Shown here one piece after another: positions 53,932-63,257 of a DNA stretch of 64,000 nucleotides. Position numbers and translations under genes: made by a program. The notes beneath the pieces are model-generated. The model saw only the letters and a program-made list of their open reading frames with translations, did not search any database and was not told the origin of the DNA. Each line of letters opens with the position of its first letter. The first letter of the stretch is position 1. The stretch spans positions 2,108,001 through 2,172,000 of the forward strand of contig JAUCFP010000006.1 in assembly GCA_030348385.1 (NCBI GenBank). The letters run 5' to 3'. This stretch comes from Cytobacillus sp. NJ13 (lineage in GTDB: Bacteria; Bacillota; Bacilli; Bacillales; Cytobacillaceae).

Positions 53932-55119
53932 TTATTCTTTTCGCTTCCATTTTGGGATTTTCAAATATGTGAAGCTCCTCCAAAGCCATTCCACCGGTCC
54001 ATAATAATAACGGGCAGCCCAGAATCGGCTGGCTAAAATCTGAAAAGCGAAAATAATAATAACCAGAAGTGTCCCCCAAAAAGCAGAGACCTTTCCATAA
54101 AAGCCTAGTCCGTAACTATAAAAAATAAAAGTCGAAATAATGGACTGGAAAAGATAATTTGAGAGCGAGAGTTTCCCAACATATGAGAGCGGCAGCACGA
54201 TTCCAGGTACTTTCCCGCTCTTTATCATCAGCGCTATCCCTAAACCATAAGCAATGGCTAACAGGGGACCGCCAAAAGTATCCTGCACGTAATCCAAGAC
54301 CAGGTTGCTTTCCAACAAGTATGGCAGCAATTTTAACAATAACCCGGCAGCCAATGATACTAGCATGATTTTTCTGAGGAAACCCCGGTTTTTTTCGGTT
54401 TCCTCCAGCCACCTCAGCTTGGCAGCTCCTCCCCCTATCAAAAATAAAGGAAAAATAGAAGCCAGCATGATTGGCAGTGAAGCAAGATTATTAACACCTG
54501 ACCAGTCCTCTATCCGCTGTGCGGTAACCTCGGAAAAGCTTCCTTTTTGATAGGCCTGTAAAGAAGCTAATGCCGCTTGAGGGTCATAGATTGATAGCTC
54601 ATCAGCAGGAACAAACAGAGCCGTTGCAAATAATAAAAGGGCTAATAGCAGATTGGGAATAAGGTAAAGCAAGATTCCGGTCAAAAGCATATTTCTTCCG
54701 GACATTTTTACAAACAGTAAAAAGATAAAGCCAAAGATTGCATAGTTAATCAGAATATCCCCATGCCATATAAGAAAAGCGTGAATGATGCCTATCAGAA
54801 GCAGAAGGGAAAATCTCCTTGCAGCCATTCCTCCAAACCAAAGGCCTTTAGCCAGTGCCCTCTCCCTCAGAATGACTAATCCATAACCAAACAGCATGGA
54901 AAATAAAGGATAAAAACTGGCCTGCACAAAGATATCAATAAAAGCATAGGCGGCTTTATCTGCCGGGCTGTCCCACCATTCAAAAGGATCAATATAGAGC
55001 AATGGGGAATGGAAAGAAAGCATATTAACTAAAAAAATTCCGAGGATGGCAAATCCCCTCATTATATCCAGCGAAATAATTCGATCCTTCTCCAGGACCG
55101 GACTGAATTGTCTGTCCAT
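53932..55119 (-). CDS. DUF418 (YeiB-like) membrane protein
   Basis: 395 residues, about ten hydrophobic helices. N-terminal RIISLDIMRGFAILGIFLVNMLSF is the DUF1624-type start and the second half is DUF418. Related to acyltransferase-3-like membrane proteins; role unknown. The ATG at 55119 has AAAGGAGG six bases upstream. No B. subtilis neighbour explains its place here. Confidence 0.88.
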   Translation of the reverse strand: MDRQFSPVLEKDRIISLDIMRGFAILGIFLVNMLSFHSPLLYIDPFEWWDSPADKAAYAFIDIFVQASFYPLFSMLFGYGLVILRERALAKGLWFGGMAARRFSLLLLIGIIHAFLIWHGDILINYAIFGFIFLLFVKMSGRNMLLTGILLYLIPNLLLALLLFATALFVPADELSIYDPQAALASLQAYQKGSFSEVTAQRIEDWSGVNNLASLPIMLASIFPLFLIGGGAAKLRWLEETEKNRGFLRKIMLVSLAAGLLLKLLPYLLESNLVLDYVQDTFGGPLLAIAYGLGIALMIKSGKVPGIVLPLSYVGKLSLSNYLFQSIISTFIFYSYGLGFYGKVSAFWGTLLVIIIFAFQILASRFWAARYYYGPVEWLWRSFTYLKIPKWKRKE

Positions 55120-55193
55120 AAAACGCCTCCTTTTTTGTCAGCAAAATCTATCTTTTATGATAGAGAGCATGTTTCTAATTGTCCAGAAAAAAA

Positions 55194-55216
55194 GGACCTC
55201 AGCAATGCTGAAGTCC
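55194..55216 (-). terminator. Terminator of the acyl-CoA ligase gene
   Basis: GGACTTCAGC/GCTGAGGTCC stem (one G-U), then TTTTTTT on the minus strand, ten bases after the ligase stop. Confidence 0.9.
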
Positions 55217-55226
55217 CGATTCTAAG

Positions 55227-56819
55227 TTAATTTACAAAACGGCCTGTTGTTCCATTCGATTCCCAGTAATCATTTCGAAGATGGATTTTTTGAATTTTAC
55301 CCGAAGCTGTTTTAGGCAGCTCTTCGACAAATGTCACTCCCGTTACAGCTTTAAAGTGAGCAAGTTTCTCCCTGGTAAAACTAATAATCTCCTGTTCGGT
55401 CAACGTTTTTCCACTTCGCAGGACTACAAATGCATGCGGCGTTTCCCCCCACTTTTCGTGAGGCACAGCTATAACAGCTGCTTCCAGGATGGCAGGGTGC
55501 TCGTATAAAGCCCCTTCTATTTCTATGGATGAGATGTTTTCCCCGCCGCTGATAATGATATCCTTTTTACGGTCAACGATATCGATATTGCCGTATTCAT
55601 CTACGTTTGCCATATCACCGGTATGAAGCCAGCCGCTCCTAATCGCTTCCATCGTTGCCTCTTCATTTTTCCAATAGCCTTTCATCACTCCGTTGCTGCG
55701 GACAACGACTTCTCCTATTTCTAATCCATTATGGGCCACTTCTTCGCCCTGTTCATTGATTACCTTGACCTCACAGCCTATCATCTGATGTCCTGCCTTT
55801 GCCTTCATCCGGTACTGCTGAGTAAGAGGAAGTTCTTTAAGATGAGAACGAATCGTCGATACAGTGCTTAATGGAGATGATTCGGTCATTCCATACACCT
55901 GTATAAACTCCCATCCAAGCTCATTTTCTACCCTTGTTACAAAAGCAGGCGGCGGGGCGGAGCCTGCTATAACAACCCTGACGTCCTGCTCAACTGCCGG
56001 AGTACATTGTTCATAGTATTGCAACAGTGAATTCAGGACAGTGGGAGCCATATGCATAACGGAAACATTATGCTTTTGCAGCACATCAAATATCCTTTCC
56101 GGCGTAGCTTTTCTCATGCATACCTGAGAAGCTCCATTTGCCGTATAATAAAAAGGTGAGCCCCATCCATTCACATGAAACATCGGCAAGACATGCAGCA
56201 GTACATCCTGATCGCTAACCCTCAAATGATGCATGGTTGACAATGCATGCAAGTAATTGTTGCGATGGGTCAGCATGACACCTTTGGGATTGCCTGTTGT
56301 ACCGCTTGTATATAAAAGGCTGCATACATCATTTTCGTCGAGGTCTTCCCTATCGTATGGCCTGCTGTCTTGGCTGCTGAGCCATGAATCATAATCGGTT
56401 TCATCTGTTTCTTCCTCTTTATAATGAACGATGATTTTTTCAACTGTCTTTAGCTGATCTTTCACAGGCAGTATAAGGTGGTAAAGGTCCTGATCGGCAA
56501 AAAGGATCCTGGATTCGCTATGGTTTAAAATAAACAGATAATCTTCCGGCTTCAGCCGTATATTTAGAGGAACCATGACTCCTCCCAGCTGAAAAATCCC
56601 ATAAAACCCTTCCAGCATTTCGACTGAATTGGGTGCAAGGTAAGCAACCCGGTCCCCTTTTTGAATGCCTGAAGCTTTTAAACCATGAGAGAGCTGATTA
56701 ACCCTCGTGTTCAATTCCTCGTATGTAAAAGCTCTATCATCTGCAAAAATGGCTTTTTTTGATCCATAGAGAGAAACAGCGCGATCTAAAAATTGAGTCA
56801 ATATTAAAGGTACATTCAT
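55227..56819 (-). CDS. AMP-binding fatty-acyl-CoA ligase
   Basis: 530 residues. Adenylate-forming enzyme: LLYTSGTTGNPKGVMLTHRN (P-loop motif), YGMTESSP, GWLHTGDMANVDEYGNIDI and the C-terminal KTASGKIQK with the catalytic Lys. Close in type to medium/long-chain acyl-CoA synthetases such as YngI or YhfL; chain length cannot be judged. GAGGTG precedes the ATG at 56819. Sits between a DUF418 gene and the gerP operon. Confidence 0.92.
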   Translation of the reverse strand: MNVPLILTQFLDRAVSLYGSKKAIFADDRAFTYEELNTRVNQLSHGLKASGIQKGDRVAYLAPNSVEMLEGFYGIFQLGGVMVPLNIRLKPEDYLFILNHSESRILFADQDLYHLILPVKDQLKTVEKIIVHYKEEETDETDYDSWLSSQDSRPYDREDLDENDVCSLLYTSGTTGNPKGVMLTHRNNYLHALSTMHHLRVSDQDVLLHVLPMFHVNGWGSPFYYTANGASQVCMRKATPERIFDVLQKHNVSVMHMAPTVLNSLLQYYEQCTPAVEQDVRVVIAGSAPPPAFVTRVENELGWEFIQVYGMTESSPLSTVSTIRSHLKELPLTQQYRMKAKAGHQMIGCEVKVINEQGEEVAHNGLEIGEVVVRSNGVMKGYWKNEEATMEAIRSGWLHTGDMANVDEYGNIDIVDRKKDIIISGGENISSIEIEGALYEHPAILEAAVIAVPHEKWGETPHAFVVLRSGKTLTEQEIISFTREKLAHFKAVTGVTFVEELPKTASGKIQKIHLRNDYWESNGTTGRFVN

Positions 56820-56969
56820 CTTACGGTCACCTCACTGAAAATTTTGTTAATTCTGTATTTATTTTATATTATCACATTCAATGCGACAGGTTCACATAAA
56901 TCACTCCTGTTATATAACATTTATAAACTCAGAAACTCTCTGTCTGCTCATATATTTGGGCTAATTAAT

Positions 56970-56997
56970 CACAATCAGCTATTAGGCACATACGATA
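56970..56997 (+). promoter_or_regulatory. Sigma-K promoter of the gerP operon
   Basis: CACA (56970-56973), 15-base spacer, CATACGATA (56989-56997), matching the sigma-K pattern mACm and CATAnnnTA. The start would lie about 25 bases before gerPA. Expression in the mother cell late in sporulation is expected; GerE control is possible. Confidence 0.8.
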
Positions 56998-57030
56998 TAC
57001 AAGAAATCATTTTAAAGGGTGTTGTTATGT

Positions 57031-57252
57031 ATGCCAGCTATTGTCGGAGTCGCACAGGTCATATCAATAGGAAGCAGTTCTGTCTTCAACATCGGGGATG
57101 TTTATAAAATCATGCCTGTTTCTAACGCTAAGACCTTTTCGGGTGCAGGATCTTTCAACACAGGGGATGGCATGAATGTTTACAATCACCAAAGCACTAC
57201 AAACACTTATGATTGTGATGGCGTGGATCAGGGCAATTATTTTAATGCTTAG
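57031..57252 (+). CDS. gerPA: Spore germination protein GerPA
   Basis: 73 residues, MPAIVGVAQVISIGSSSVFN then IGD motif and a Gly/Asn/Thr-rich tail. GerPA and GerPF are short paralogues that sit in the spore coat; the six GerP proteins together let nutrients reach inner-membrane receptors. The ATG at 57031 gives the family N-terminus; AAAGGG is eleven bases upstream. First gene of gerPABCDEF. Confidence 0.93.
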   Translation: MPAIVGVAQVISIGSSSVFNIGDVYKIMPVSNAKTFSGAGSFNTGDGMNVYNHQSTTNTYDCDGVDQGNYFNA

Positions 57253-57265
57253 AATAGGTGATAAC

Positions 57266-57502
57266 ATGAATTTTTATATACAGCAATCCATTCATATTAA
57301 TTTTATTAAGATCGGTGGGATTACAAACTCTTCCGTAATGCAGATTGGAAGTGCAGGCATTATAAAGCCGGCTTCCTACCTGTATAACACAGGGGGATTT
57401 ACCGAGCCTGCACCTGAAGCTGAAACTCCAGCCCCATCGGGTCCAGCAGGTAATCTATTATTAACGCCTTCGGTACCTTTAACCGGATCTCAGAGACCCT
57501 AA
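57266..57502 (+). CDS. gerPB: Spore germination protein GerPB
   Basis: 78 residues, MNFYIQQSIHINFIKIGGIT, then SSVMQIGSAG and a Pro/Ala-rich tail. Family GerPB. AGGTGA lies six bases before the ATG. The gap to gerPA is thirteen bases. Confidence 0.93.
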   Translation: MNFYIQQSIHINFIKIGGITNSSVMQIGSAGIIKPASYLYNTGGFTEPAPEAETPAPSGPAGNLLLTPSVPLTGSQRP

Positions 57503-57535
57503 GGTATAGATGGTGAAAAAAGCGAGGTGGTGCGC

Positions 57536-58147
57536 ATGAACCAGCAATTAAATTCTTATCTTCAGCAATTGCATGCTTTTGTAGAGGCACAGGAAAAAAG
57601 AATCCGCAGCCTGGAAGCAGCGGTAAAAAAACTTCAGGAAGAGACTGAAGTTCTGAAAAGCCGTCCTCCGATGCAGGTCGACCGGATTGAGTATAAATTC
57701 GACCAGCTTAAGGTAGAGTCTCTCGAAGGTACTTTAAACATTGGCCTAAATCCTTCCGAGCTGCAAAACATTGAAGATTTTGCCGTTGATAATAAAAACA
57801 TCAAGGCACCTATATCGCCTAACAACCATATGAAAAGAACGATGGAGATTGAAGATGCCATCTATCAATATTTAGAGAGTAAGCTTCCAGAAATTGTCGC
57901 TTCTGTTCAACAGAAGCTAAATGTTAATGTGGATGATTCATATATTGCGTTTATCAAAGAGGATATAAAAAAGCAGCTGCCTAACAGGATTGACTTCTAT
58001 CTTAAACAGCAGCAGTCTGCAAATCGGTCTACGCAGGAAAATAATAATGAAGTGATTATTGAACTTATAAAAAAGGAAATACAAAATGGGGTTCATGCCT
58101 TTATCTCTCATTTGCCTGAAAATATGAAAGGAATGAAGAAAGAATGA
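57536..58147 (+). CDS. gerPC: Spore germination protein GerPC
   Basis: 203 residues, the only large member. Residues 1-45 form a coiled coil (LHAFVEAQEKRIRSLEAAVK), then YKFDQLKVESLEGTLNIGLNP, the GerPC signature, and a helical C-terminus. ATG 57536 follows GAGGTGG; upstream residues MVR are unlikely. The stop overlaps the gerPD start (ATGA). It may be the scaffold that the small GerP proteins attach to. Confidence 0.94.
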   Translation: MNQQLNSYLQQLHAFVEAQEKRIRSLEAAVKKLQEETEVLKSRPPMQVDRIEYKFDQLKVESLEGTLNIGLNPSELQNIEDFAVDNKNIKAPISPNNHMKRTMEIEDAIYQYLESKLPEIVASVQQKLNVNVDDSYIAFIKEDIKKQLPNRIDFYLKQQQSANRSTQENNNEVIIELIKKEIQNGVHAFISHLPENMKGMKKE

Positions 58148-58320
58148 ATTATCAGGTTTATAACCGGGATTTGTGTGTTGGCAATATCAGAGTTATTGGT
58201 GTCTCCAGTTCATCTGTATTAATGGTTGGAGATACGCAAACGATCCAGCTTGCAGCTACCTTTGATACACCATTAGAATCTCTTATTGTCGGGCCTTTTG
58301 TCCCACTTACACCGGAGTAA
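58144..58320 (+). CDS. gerPD: Spore germination protein GerPD
   Basis: 58 residues, MNYQVYNRDLCVGNIRVIGV, then SSSSVLMVGDT and a hydrophobic C-terminus ending PFVPLTPE. It shares the SSSxxxxGD core with GerPA, GerPE and GerPF. Starts within the gerPC stop codon (ATGA), so it is translationally coupled. Confidence 0.92.
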   Translation: MNYQVYNRDLCVGNIRVIGVSSSSVLMVGDTQTIQLAATFDTPLESLIVGPFVPLTPE

Positions 58321-58325
58321 TTATT

Positions 58326-58718
58326 ATGCTTCAAAGAACTTCATCTGTTGATAAAATCAATATTGATACTATCTCATTTTCATCGGTATTTGAGATTGGA
58401 GACTCCTGTTCGATTCAGGGTTTCTCCAGGGCACTTGCGGTCCAGCGTGAAGCTGAATTTTTTGACGCCCGGGAAGGTAATTTTTCTGCTTATCCGATTT
58501 TCAGCGAACCCATTCCCTTAATGCCCATCAATAAAGAAATTGTAATTCAGACTGCCCAGCTAAATCCAATTATTAAGGTGCAGAATATTGACATAATTGG
58601 GGTTTCCTCTTCTTCTGTCATTCATATCGGCAACAGCCGCGATATCTCAATGGAATCCCGGGTCAAGCATATCCGTCAGGTTTACCCCAAAAACAATAAT
58701 TCTGCAGGCAGACCATAA
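58326..58718 (+). CDS. gerPE: Spore germination protein GerPE
   Basis: 130 residues. Contains two copies of the core seen singly in the small proteins: TISFSSVFEIGDS near residue 15 and IIGVSSSSVIHIGNS near residue 95. GGAG overlapping the gerPD stop serves as its ribosome site. Confidence 0.93.
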   Translation: MLQRTSSVDKINIDTISFSSVFEIGDSCSIQGFSRALAVQREAEFFDAREGNFSAYPIFSEPIPLMPINKEIVIQTAQLNPIIKVQNIDIIGVSSSSVIHIGNSRDISMESRVKHIRQVYPKNNNSAGRP

Positions 58719-58752
58719 AGAAATATAAAATTATTTAAAAAGGATGTTTTTC

Positions 58753-58971
58753 ATGCCAGCTATAATCGGACCGGTACAAATTATAAATGTTAGCGGGGGA
58801 ATTGTTCAATTTGGAGATGCCCTGTATATCTCCCCAAAAAACAATTCCAAATCAACAACCGGACAGGGCGCCGCAAATACAGGCGGCTTAGTTATTACAA
58901 ACAATGGCCTAAACGCCAGCAATGTGCTTGATACCAGCCTGGTTGACCAGCCAAATGTCGGCAACAACTAA
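58753..58971 (+). CDS. gerPF: Spore germination protein GerPF
   Basis: 72 residues, MPAIIGPVQIINVSGGIVQF, GDALYISPKNNSK and a Gly/Asn-rich tail with GGLVITNNGLNASN. Paralogue of GerPA. ATG 58753 is preferred over 58744 because AAAAGGA is ten bases upstream and the MPAI start is conserved. Last gene of the operon. Confidence 0.93.
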   Translation: MPAIIGPVQIINVSGGIVQFGDALYISPKNNSKSTTGQGAANTGGLVITNNGLNASNVLDTSLVDQPNVGNN

Positions 58972-58987
58972 ATTATAAGCTGACCAT

Positions 58988-59013
58988 GGATGATAACAAA
59001 TTTGTTATCGTCC
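58988..59013. terminator. Palindromic hairpin between gerPF and yisB
   Basis: GATAACAAA/TTTGTTATC with outer GGA/TCC, followed by TTTT on the plus strand. It covers the yisB stop codon and may end both convergent units. Confidence 0.7.
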
Positions 59014-59316
59014 TTTTACTTTCCTTTCATTCGATTTCTTTGCTTTCGTTAACTTAGTTGAAGGCTGCTTTCTAATCCATTTCAAATATTTTTCTATTTT
59101 CTCATCCTGCTGCAATAATTCAATTTTATTCAGTCTTACTGCCAGTTCTGGATTTGTATATAATGCATGAATCTGTTTATGGCAGGGAATGCATAAGTTC
59201 GCAGTTGGCAGGAATGTACCTCCCATTTCTTTCGGTGTCAAATGATGTACGGTTATTACAAGATCCTCCCGCAGGCATAATTCACAGGTTCCGGATTCTG
59301 TCCGCTTTTTTCCCAT
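59005..59316 (-). CDS. yisB: HNH endonuclease-like protein, YisB
   Basis: 103 residues. Zinc-binding CELC and CIPC pairs flank HHLTPKEMGGTFLPTANLCI and CHKQIHALY, the HNH fold with both catalytic histidines. Role unknown; may nick or bind DNA. The second ATG, 59316, lies six bases after AAAGGAGG and is preferred. B. subtilis has yisB between gerPF and the addAB-sbcCD region, matching this order. Confidence 0.85.
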   Translation of the reverse strand: MGKKRTESGTCELCLREDLVITVHHLTPKEMGGTFLPTANLCIPCHKQIHALYTNPELAVRLNKIELLQQDEKIEKYLKWIRKQPSTKLTKAKKSNERKVKGR

Positions 59317-59340
59317 CATAAGCCTCCTTTAATTTTAGAT

Positions 59341-59470
59341 TACCCCAAATTTGTGGAAGTAATGGAGCGGGGTCTCTGTTTCTGCGGGGATGGCCCTTTT
59401 TACCTCGAAGCGGATCCTTTTAAGCGCGGGAACTCACTGTTTGTACACCCAATAACATTCCTGCTAGTAC
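59341..59470. other. Short degenerate GCGG-rich stretch before the addA terminator
   Basis: Four GCGG cores (59367, 59384, 59410, 59426) separated by T-rich spacers such as TTTCTGCGGGG and TTAAGCGCGGG. It looks like the unit type of the array at 2251-3045, but spacing is uneven and the copies are worn. Otherwise the gap holds nothing recognisable. Confidence 0.4.
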
Positions 59471-59478
59471 GCAAAAAA

Positions 59479-59498
59479 CCGGCAAGTCCCCTTGCCGG
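59479..59498 (-). terminator. Terminator of addBA
   Basis: CCGGCAAG/CTTGCCGG stem, four-base loop, followed by TTTTTTG on the minus strand, six bases past the addA stop. Confidence 0.92.
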
Positions 59499-59504
59499 CT
59501 TATC

Positions 59505-62500
59505 TTATAGCTTAATTGTATGAGCTCCATCAAAGAAGAAGAGGCATCTTTCATTGACTTCTCTTTTTAAAATTTGTTCCAATGCTCTCGTGTACATATC
59601 AATTTGAACTTTGTACCTGTTTTCGAGAATTGGTTTGGCTTCATCAAAGCCTCCCTTAAACCGGCCGGTAATTCCATCAGTTTTATAGTCAAGGAGCACC
59701 AAGCCCTGTTCATCTTCAAATACACAGTCCACAATCCCCTGAATGAGAACAGGTTCGTCTTCTCCCTGCCAATCTGAATAGATTTCCCTGGCTGGGAAAG
59801 ATAAACTGAATGGGATTTCTCTTCGTATCGATTTAGCCTGAACAATTCTTTGTCCCAGTTCGGTTTCGAAGAACTGTACAATCAGCTGCGGCTCAATGCT
59901 GGCATGCTGCTCTTCTGTCAGCAATTCGTTTCTAACCATTTCATCCATTTTGGAAGATATCGTTTCTACGGTTGCGGGCCTGCTGAAATCAATATGCTGC
60001 ATGACAGCATGCATAGCTGTACCCCGTTCAGCAGGAGAAAGTGATTTTTCCTGCATGAATCTTGGCCTGCCAAGCAGGGGCTTGCTGATTTTTCGGATTA
60101 ATTCAGTACCGCTGTCTTCTTCAGAAAAAATCTCCCGCTGCCGCTTCACTTCCGAAACGGATTGTTTAGAGCGGTGCTGTGCTGCTTGCTTATAGGAATA
60201 TTTCCAGGAAAGCTGTTCTTCTACTTTATCCTTATATGCCGATTCAGCCGGAACAGGTTTTCCTTCATAAACCAATTGCAGCAGATCCGTTCCGCCATCT
60301 TTGGCTTCTTCTGAAAGAACAGCAGCTTCTTCGCTTTTGATTATGGTTATATTCCAGCAGGAAGGGTGCTCAAGTATGTCAGCCGGAACGAGAGGATTCA
60401 CCGTCCCTTCCCCTCTCAATGCCTCACAATCTTTATGTCTTACAAGCGATGGGCCAATCCAGTCCAGGTAACTGTTTGCAGATGCCCTGTCATACTCATT
60501 CAGGAGCCACTCTTTATGCTCAGATGCCTGCAGCCACTGATTTATTTTTTTGTCTGCACTCTTGACGGACGAAACAAGGAAAAGCTTTTCCTTCGCCCTT
60601 GTTAAAGCAACATAAAGGACCCGCATTTCTTCAGCAAGCATTTCCATTTTCTTTTTTCGTTTAAAGGCAATCTGTGGCAAAGAGGGATAAGAAATTCTTT
60701 TCTCTGCATTTACATATTTTGCGGCGAATCCAAATTCCTTATCGAGCATGTATGGCTTTTTCAGATCCATCGTATTAAAGCTGCGGGCAAGCCCTGCAAT
60801 GAAAACGAAAGGAAATTCCAGCCCTTTGCTGCTGTGAATCGTCATAAGGCGGACAACATCTTCCTGCTCACCCAGAGCACGGGCAGCGCCGAGATCATCG
60901 CCTCTGTCCCGCATTCGTTCAATAAACCTTAAGAAGCGGAATAATCCTCTGAATGAAGTTGCTTCATACTGTCTTGCTCTATCGTACAATGCGCGAAGGT
61001 TTGCCTGCCTCTGTTTTCCGCCCGGCATGCCGCCGACGAAATCAAAAAACCTGGTTTCTCTGTACAGATGCCAAATCAGCTCGGAAAGAGAACCCTGGCG
61101 CGCCATCACACGCCAATCCTTAAGCTGATCAAAAAATGGCCGCACTTTTTCATATAAATCTCCTGTTTCCAGGTTTGGGTTATTCCGGCAAAAAGAAGTC
61201 AATGCTTCATAGAAAGATCCTCTTTTATTATGGATCCTGATTTGTGCAAGCTCTTCTTCGGTCAGCCCTAAAATAGGAGATCTTAGAACAGAGGCCAGCG
61301 GAATATCCTGATACGGATTATCAATCACTTTTAGAAGTGACATCATAATCGCTACTTCCGTTGCTTCAAAATAGCCGCTGGAGAGATTGGCATAAACAGG
61401 GATTCCCTGCTGTTTAAACTCCTCCATTATTTGCGGAGCCCATGTCATGGAACGAAGCAGGATGACAATATCCCTATACTTGGCAGGCCGCCCAGCTTGA
61501 GTCTTTGTGTTGTAAACTTCTTTCCGATTCTCAATGATTTCTTTTATTTTCGACGCCATAAATCTGGCTTCGAGCTGTGACTGGGCTAAATCTTCGCTGT
61601 CAAAACCCTCATCCATTGATTCAGGCTCAGGTTCGTTTTTTTCATTTCCTTCAAGGTCAATAATGGTAATTTCTACAGGGTGTTCCTGACTCTCTGAATA
61701 AGGAGCTCCTTTAACAAGCTCAGCTGCCTGATCATACTCAATTTCACCGACAGCTGCTCCCATAATTTGCTTAAAAATATAGTTGGTCCCGTGGAGAACT
61801 TCTTTACGGCTTCTGAAATTTCGCGCCAAATCAATTCTAAGCCCTGCCTCTTCACCGTCCCGGCCAAACCGTGTGTACTTACCCAAAAACAGATTAGGCT
61901 CTGCAAGGCGGAAACGGTAGATCGACTGCTTTACATCCCCTACCATGAAAAGATTCCCGTTTTCTTCTGATTCCGCTGTTACCAGCTGCAAAATAGCTTC
62001 CTGAACCATGTTGGTATCCTGATACTCATCAACCAAGACTTCTTTGAACTGAATTCTGCAGGCAAGAGCTGCTTCTGATGGCAAGAGCCTACCCTCTTCA
62101 TCTGATGATGAAAGAATTTCAAGGCAATAATGCTCAAGATCGGCAAAGTCAACCAGCCCTTTTTCAGTTTTAACCTGGTCAAAGCGAATGGAAAATTCTT
62201 TAACTAACCAAACAAGCGATTCTATGTGGGGCTTCATTTCCGCCATGTCACGCAGGAAGCTTTCCTGTTTGCGGAAAAACAATTCTTCCTGCAGGCCAGT
62301 TATAATTTTCTTTGCCTGGTCCCTAAGTTTCTTTGCTTTTTCAACCAGCCCTTCATCATAAACATCTCCCTTACACATTTTGGCTCTGCCAAAAGACCAT
62401 GATTGCATCGCTTCATATAGCATCGGCCACGAATCATTTTTCGCTTCAATTAGAGTATTTACAACGTGCAGATCTGCGATAAAGTTTTCTGCTCTCGGAG

Positions 62501-63257
62501 CCGGTCCTCCTGGAAGCTTAGTCAGCTCCAGCCCATATTCCAGCAGCTGCTTTGCCCCTTTCAGCTGAAGATCTATATCTTCCAAAAGGGAACGGACAAA
62601 TGGAAGCTGTTCGAGACTGTTAACTCCGTCCACGTTATACATCTCAACAATAGAATCAAGATATTGATCAGGTGAAGGATTGGAGCGGGCAAAATCGTAT
62701 AAGTCCCTAATTATATCCTGAAGCGCATTGTCACTCCTGTCATTTGTAAAAGTGTCAACAAGTGCAAAGAATGCTTCATTTCCCTCTTTACCGTATTCCT
62801 CTTCAAAAAGCTCTTCGAGTACTTCATCCCTTAAGAGCTGTGCTTCTGTTTCATCAGCGATTCGAAATCCGGGATCAATATCGGTCATGTAGTAATATTT
62901 GCGGATCATCTCTAAGCAAAATGAATGCAAAGTTGAGATGGATGCTCTGTTTAATAAGCTTACCTGCTTTCTGAGGTAGGCTGACTTCGGATCGGCATTT
63001 ATCGCTTTTTCAAGAGCCTCGCCGATTCTGTGCCTCATTTCGGCTGCCGAGGCATTTGTGAAGGTCACAACAAGCAGTTCATCGACATTATTAGGATTTT
63101 CATCAGCAATAATCTTATTGATGATCCTTTCAACCAAAACAGCCGTTTTCCCTGATCCGGCTGCAGCAGCCACAAGGATATCCTGGCCCTTGGCCATAAT
63201 TGCTTTCCATTGGTCATCAGTCCAGTTTGCATCTTCCGGCTTAGGCGGTATGGCCAT
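59505..63257 (-). CDS. addA: AddA, helicase/nuclease subunit of the double-strand break repair complex
   Basis: 1250 residues, normal AddA length. UvrD-type helicase at the N-terminus: WTDDQWKAIMAKGQDILVAA, Walker A AAAGSGKTAVLVERI, later VDEYQDTNMVQEAI (motif II) and MTIHSSKGLEFPFVFI (motif V). The C-terminal RecB-like nuclease has IQGIVDCVFEDEQGLVLLDYKTDG, with the Asp and Lys of the active site. With AddB it resects ends up to a Chi site for RecA. The start at ATG 63257 is eight bases after GGAGGG; ATG 63263 is close by. It overlaps the end of addB by 17 bases. Confidence 0.96.
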   Translation of the reverse strand: MAIPPKPEDANWTDDQWKAIMAKGQDILVAAAAGSGKTAVLVERIINKIIADENPNNVDELLVVTFTNASAAEMRHRIGEALEKAINADPKSAYLRKQVSLLNRASISTLHSFCLEMIRKYYYMTDIDPGFRIADETEAQLLRDEVLEELFEEEYGKEGNEAFFALVDTFTNDRSDNALQDIIRDLYDFARSNPSPDQYLDSIVEMYNVDGVNSLEQLPFVRSLLEDIDLQLKGAKQLLEYGLELTKLPGGPAPRAENFIADLHVVNTLIEAKNDSWPMLYEAMQSWSFGRAKMCKGDVYDEGLVEKAKKLRDQAKKIITGLQEELFFRKQESFLRDMAEMKPHIESLVWLVKEFSIRFDQVKTEKGLVDFADLEHYCLEILSSSDEEGRLLPSEAALACRIQFKEVLVDEYQDTNMVQEAILQLVTAESEENGNLFMVGDVKQSIYRFRLAEPNLFLGKYTRFGRDGEEAGLRIDLARNFRSRKEVLHGTNYIFKQIMGAAVGEIEYDQAAELVKGAPYSESQEHPVEITIIDLEGNEKNEPEPESMDEGFDSEDLAQSQLEARFMASKIKEIIENRKEVYNTKTQAGRPAKYRDIVILLRSMTWAPQIMEEFKQQGIPVYANLSSGYFEATEVAIMMSLLKVIDNPYQDIPLASVLRSPILGLTEEELAQIRIHNKRGSFYEALTSFCRNNPNLETGDLYEKVRPFFDQLKDWRVMARQGSLSELIWHLYRETRFFDFVGGMPGGKQRQANLRALYDRARQYEATSFRGLFRFLRFIERMRDRGDDLGAARALGEQEDVVRLMTIHSSKGLEFPFVFIAGLARSFNTMDLKKPYMLDKEFGFAAKYVNAEKRISYPSLPQIAFKRKKKMEMLAEEMRVLYVALTRAKEKLFLVSSVKSADKKINQWLQASEHKEWLLNEYDRASANSYLDWIGPSLVRHKDCEALRGEGTVNPLVPADILEHPSCWNITIIKSEEAAVLSEEAKDGGTDLLQLVYEGKPVPAESAYKDKVEEQLSWKYSYKQAAQHRSKQSVSEVKRQREIFSEEDSGTELIRKISKPLLGRPRFMQEKSLSPAERGTAMHAVMQHIDFSRPATVETISSKMDEMVRNELLTEEQHASIEPQLIVQFFETELGQRIVQAKSIRREIPFSLSFPAREIYSDWQGEDEPVLIQGIVDCVFEDEQGLVLLDYKTDGITGRFKGGFDEAKPILENRYKVQIDMYTRALEQILKREVNERCLFFFDGAHTIKL

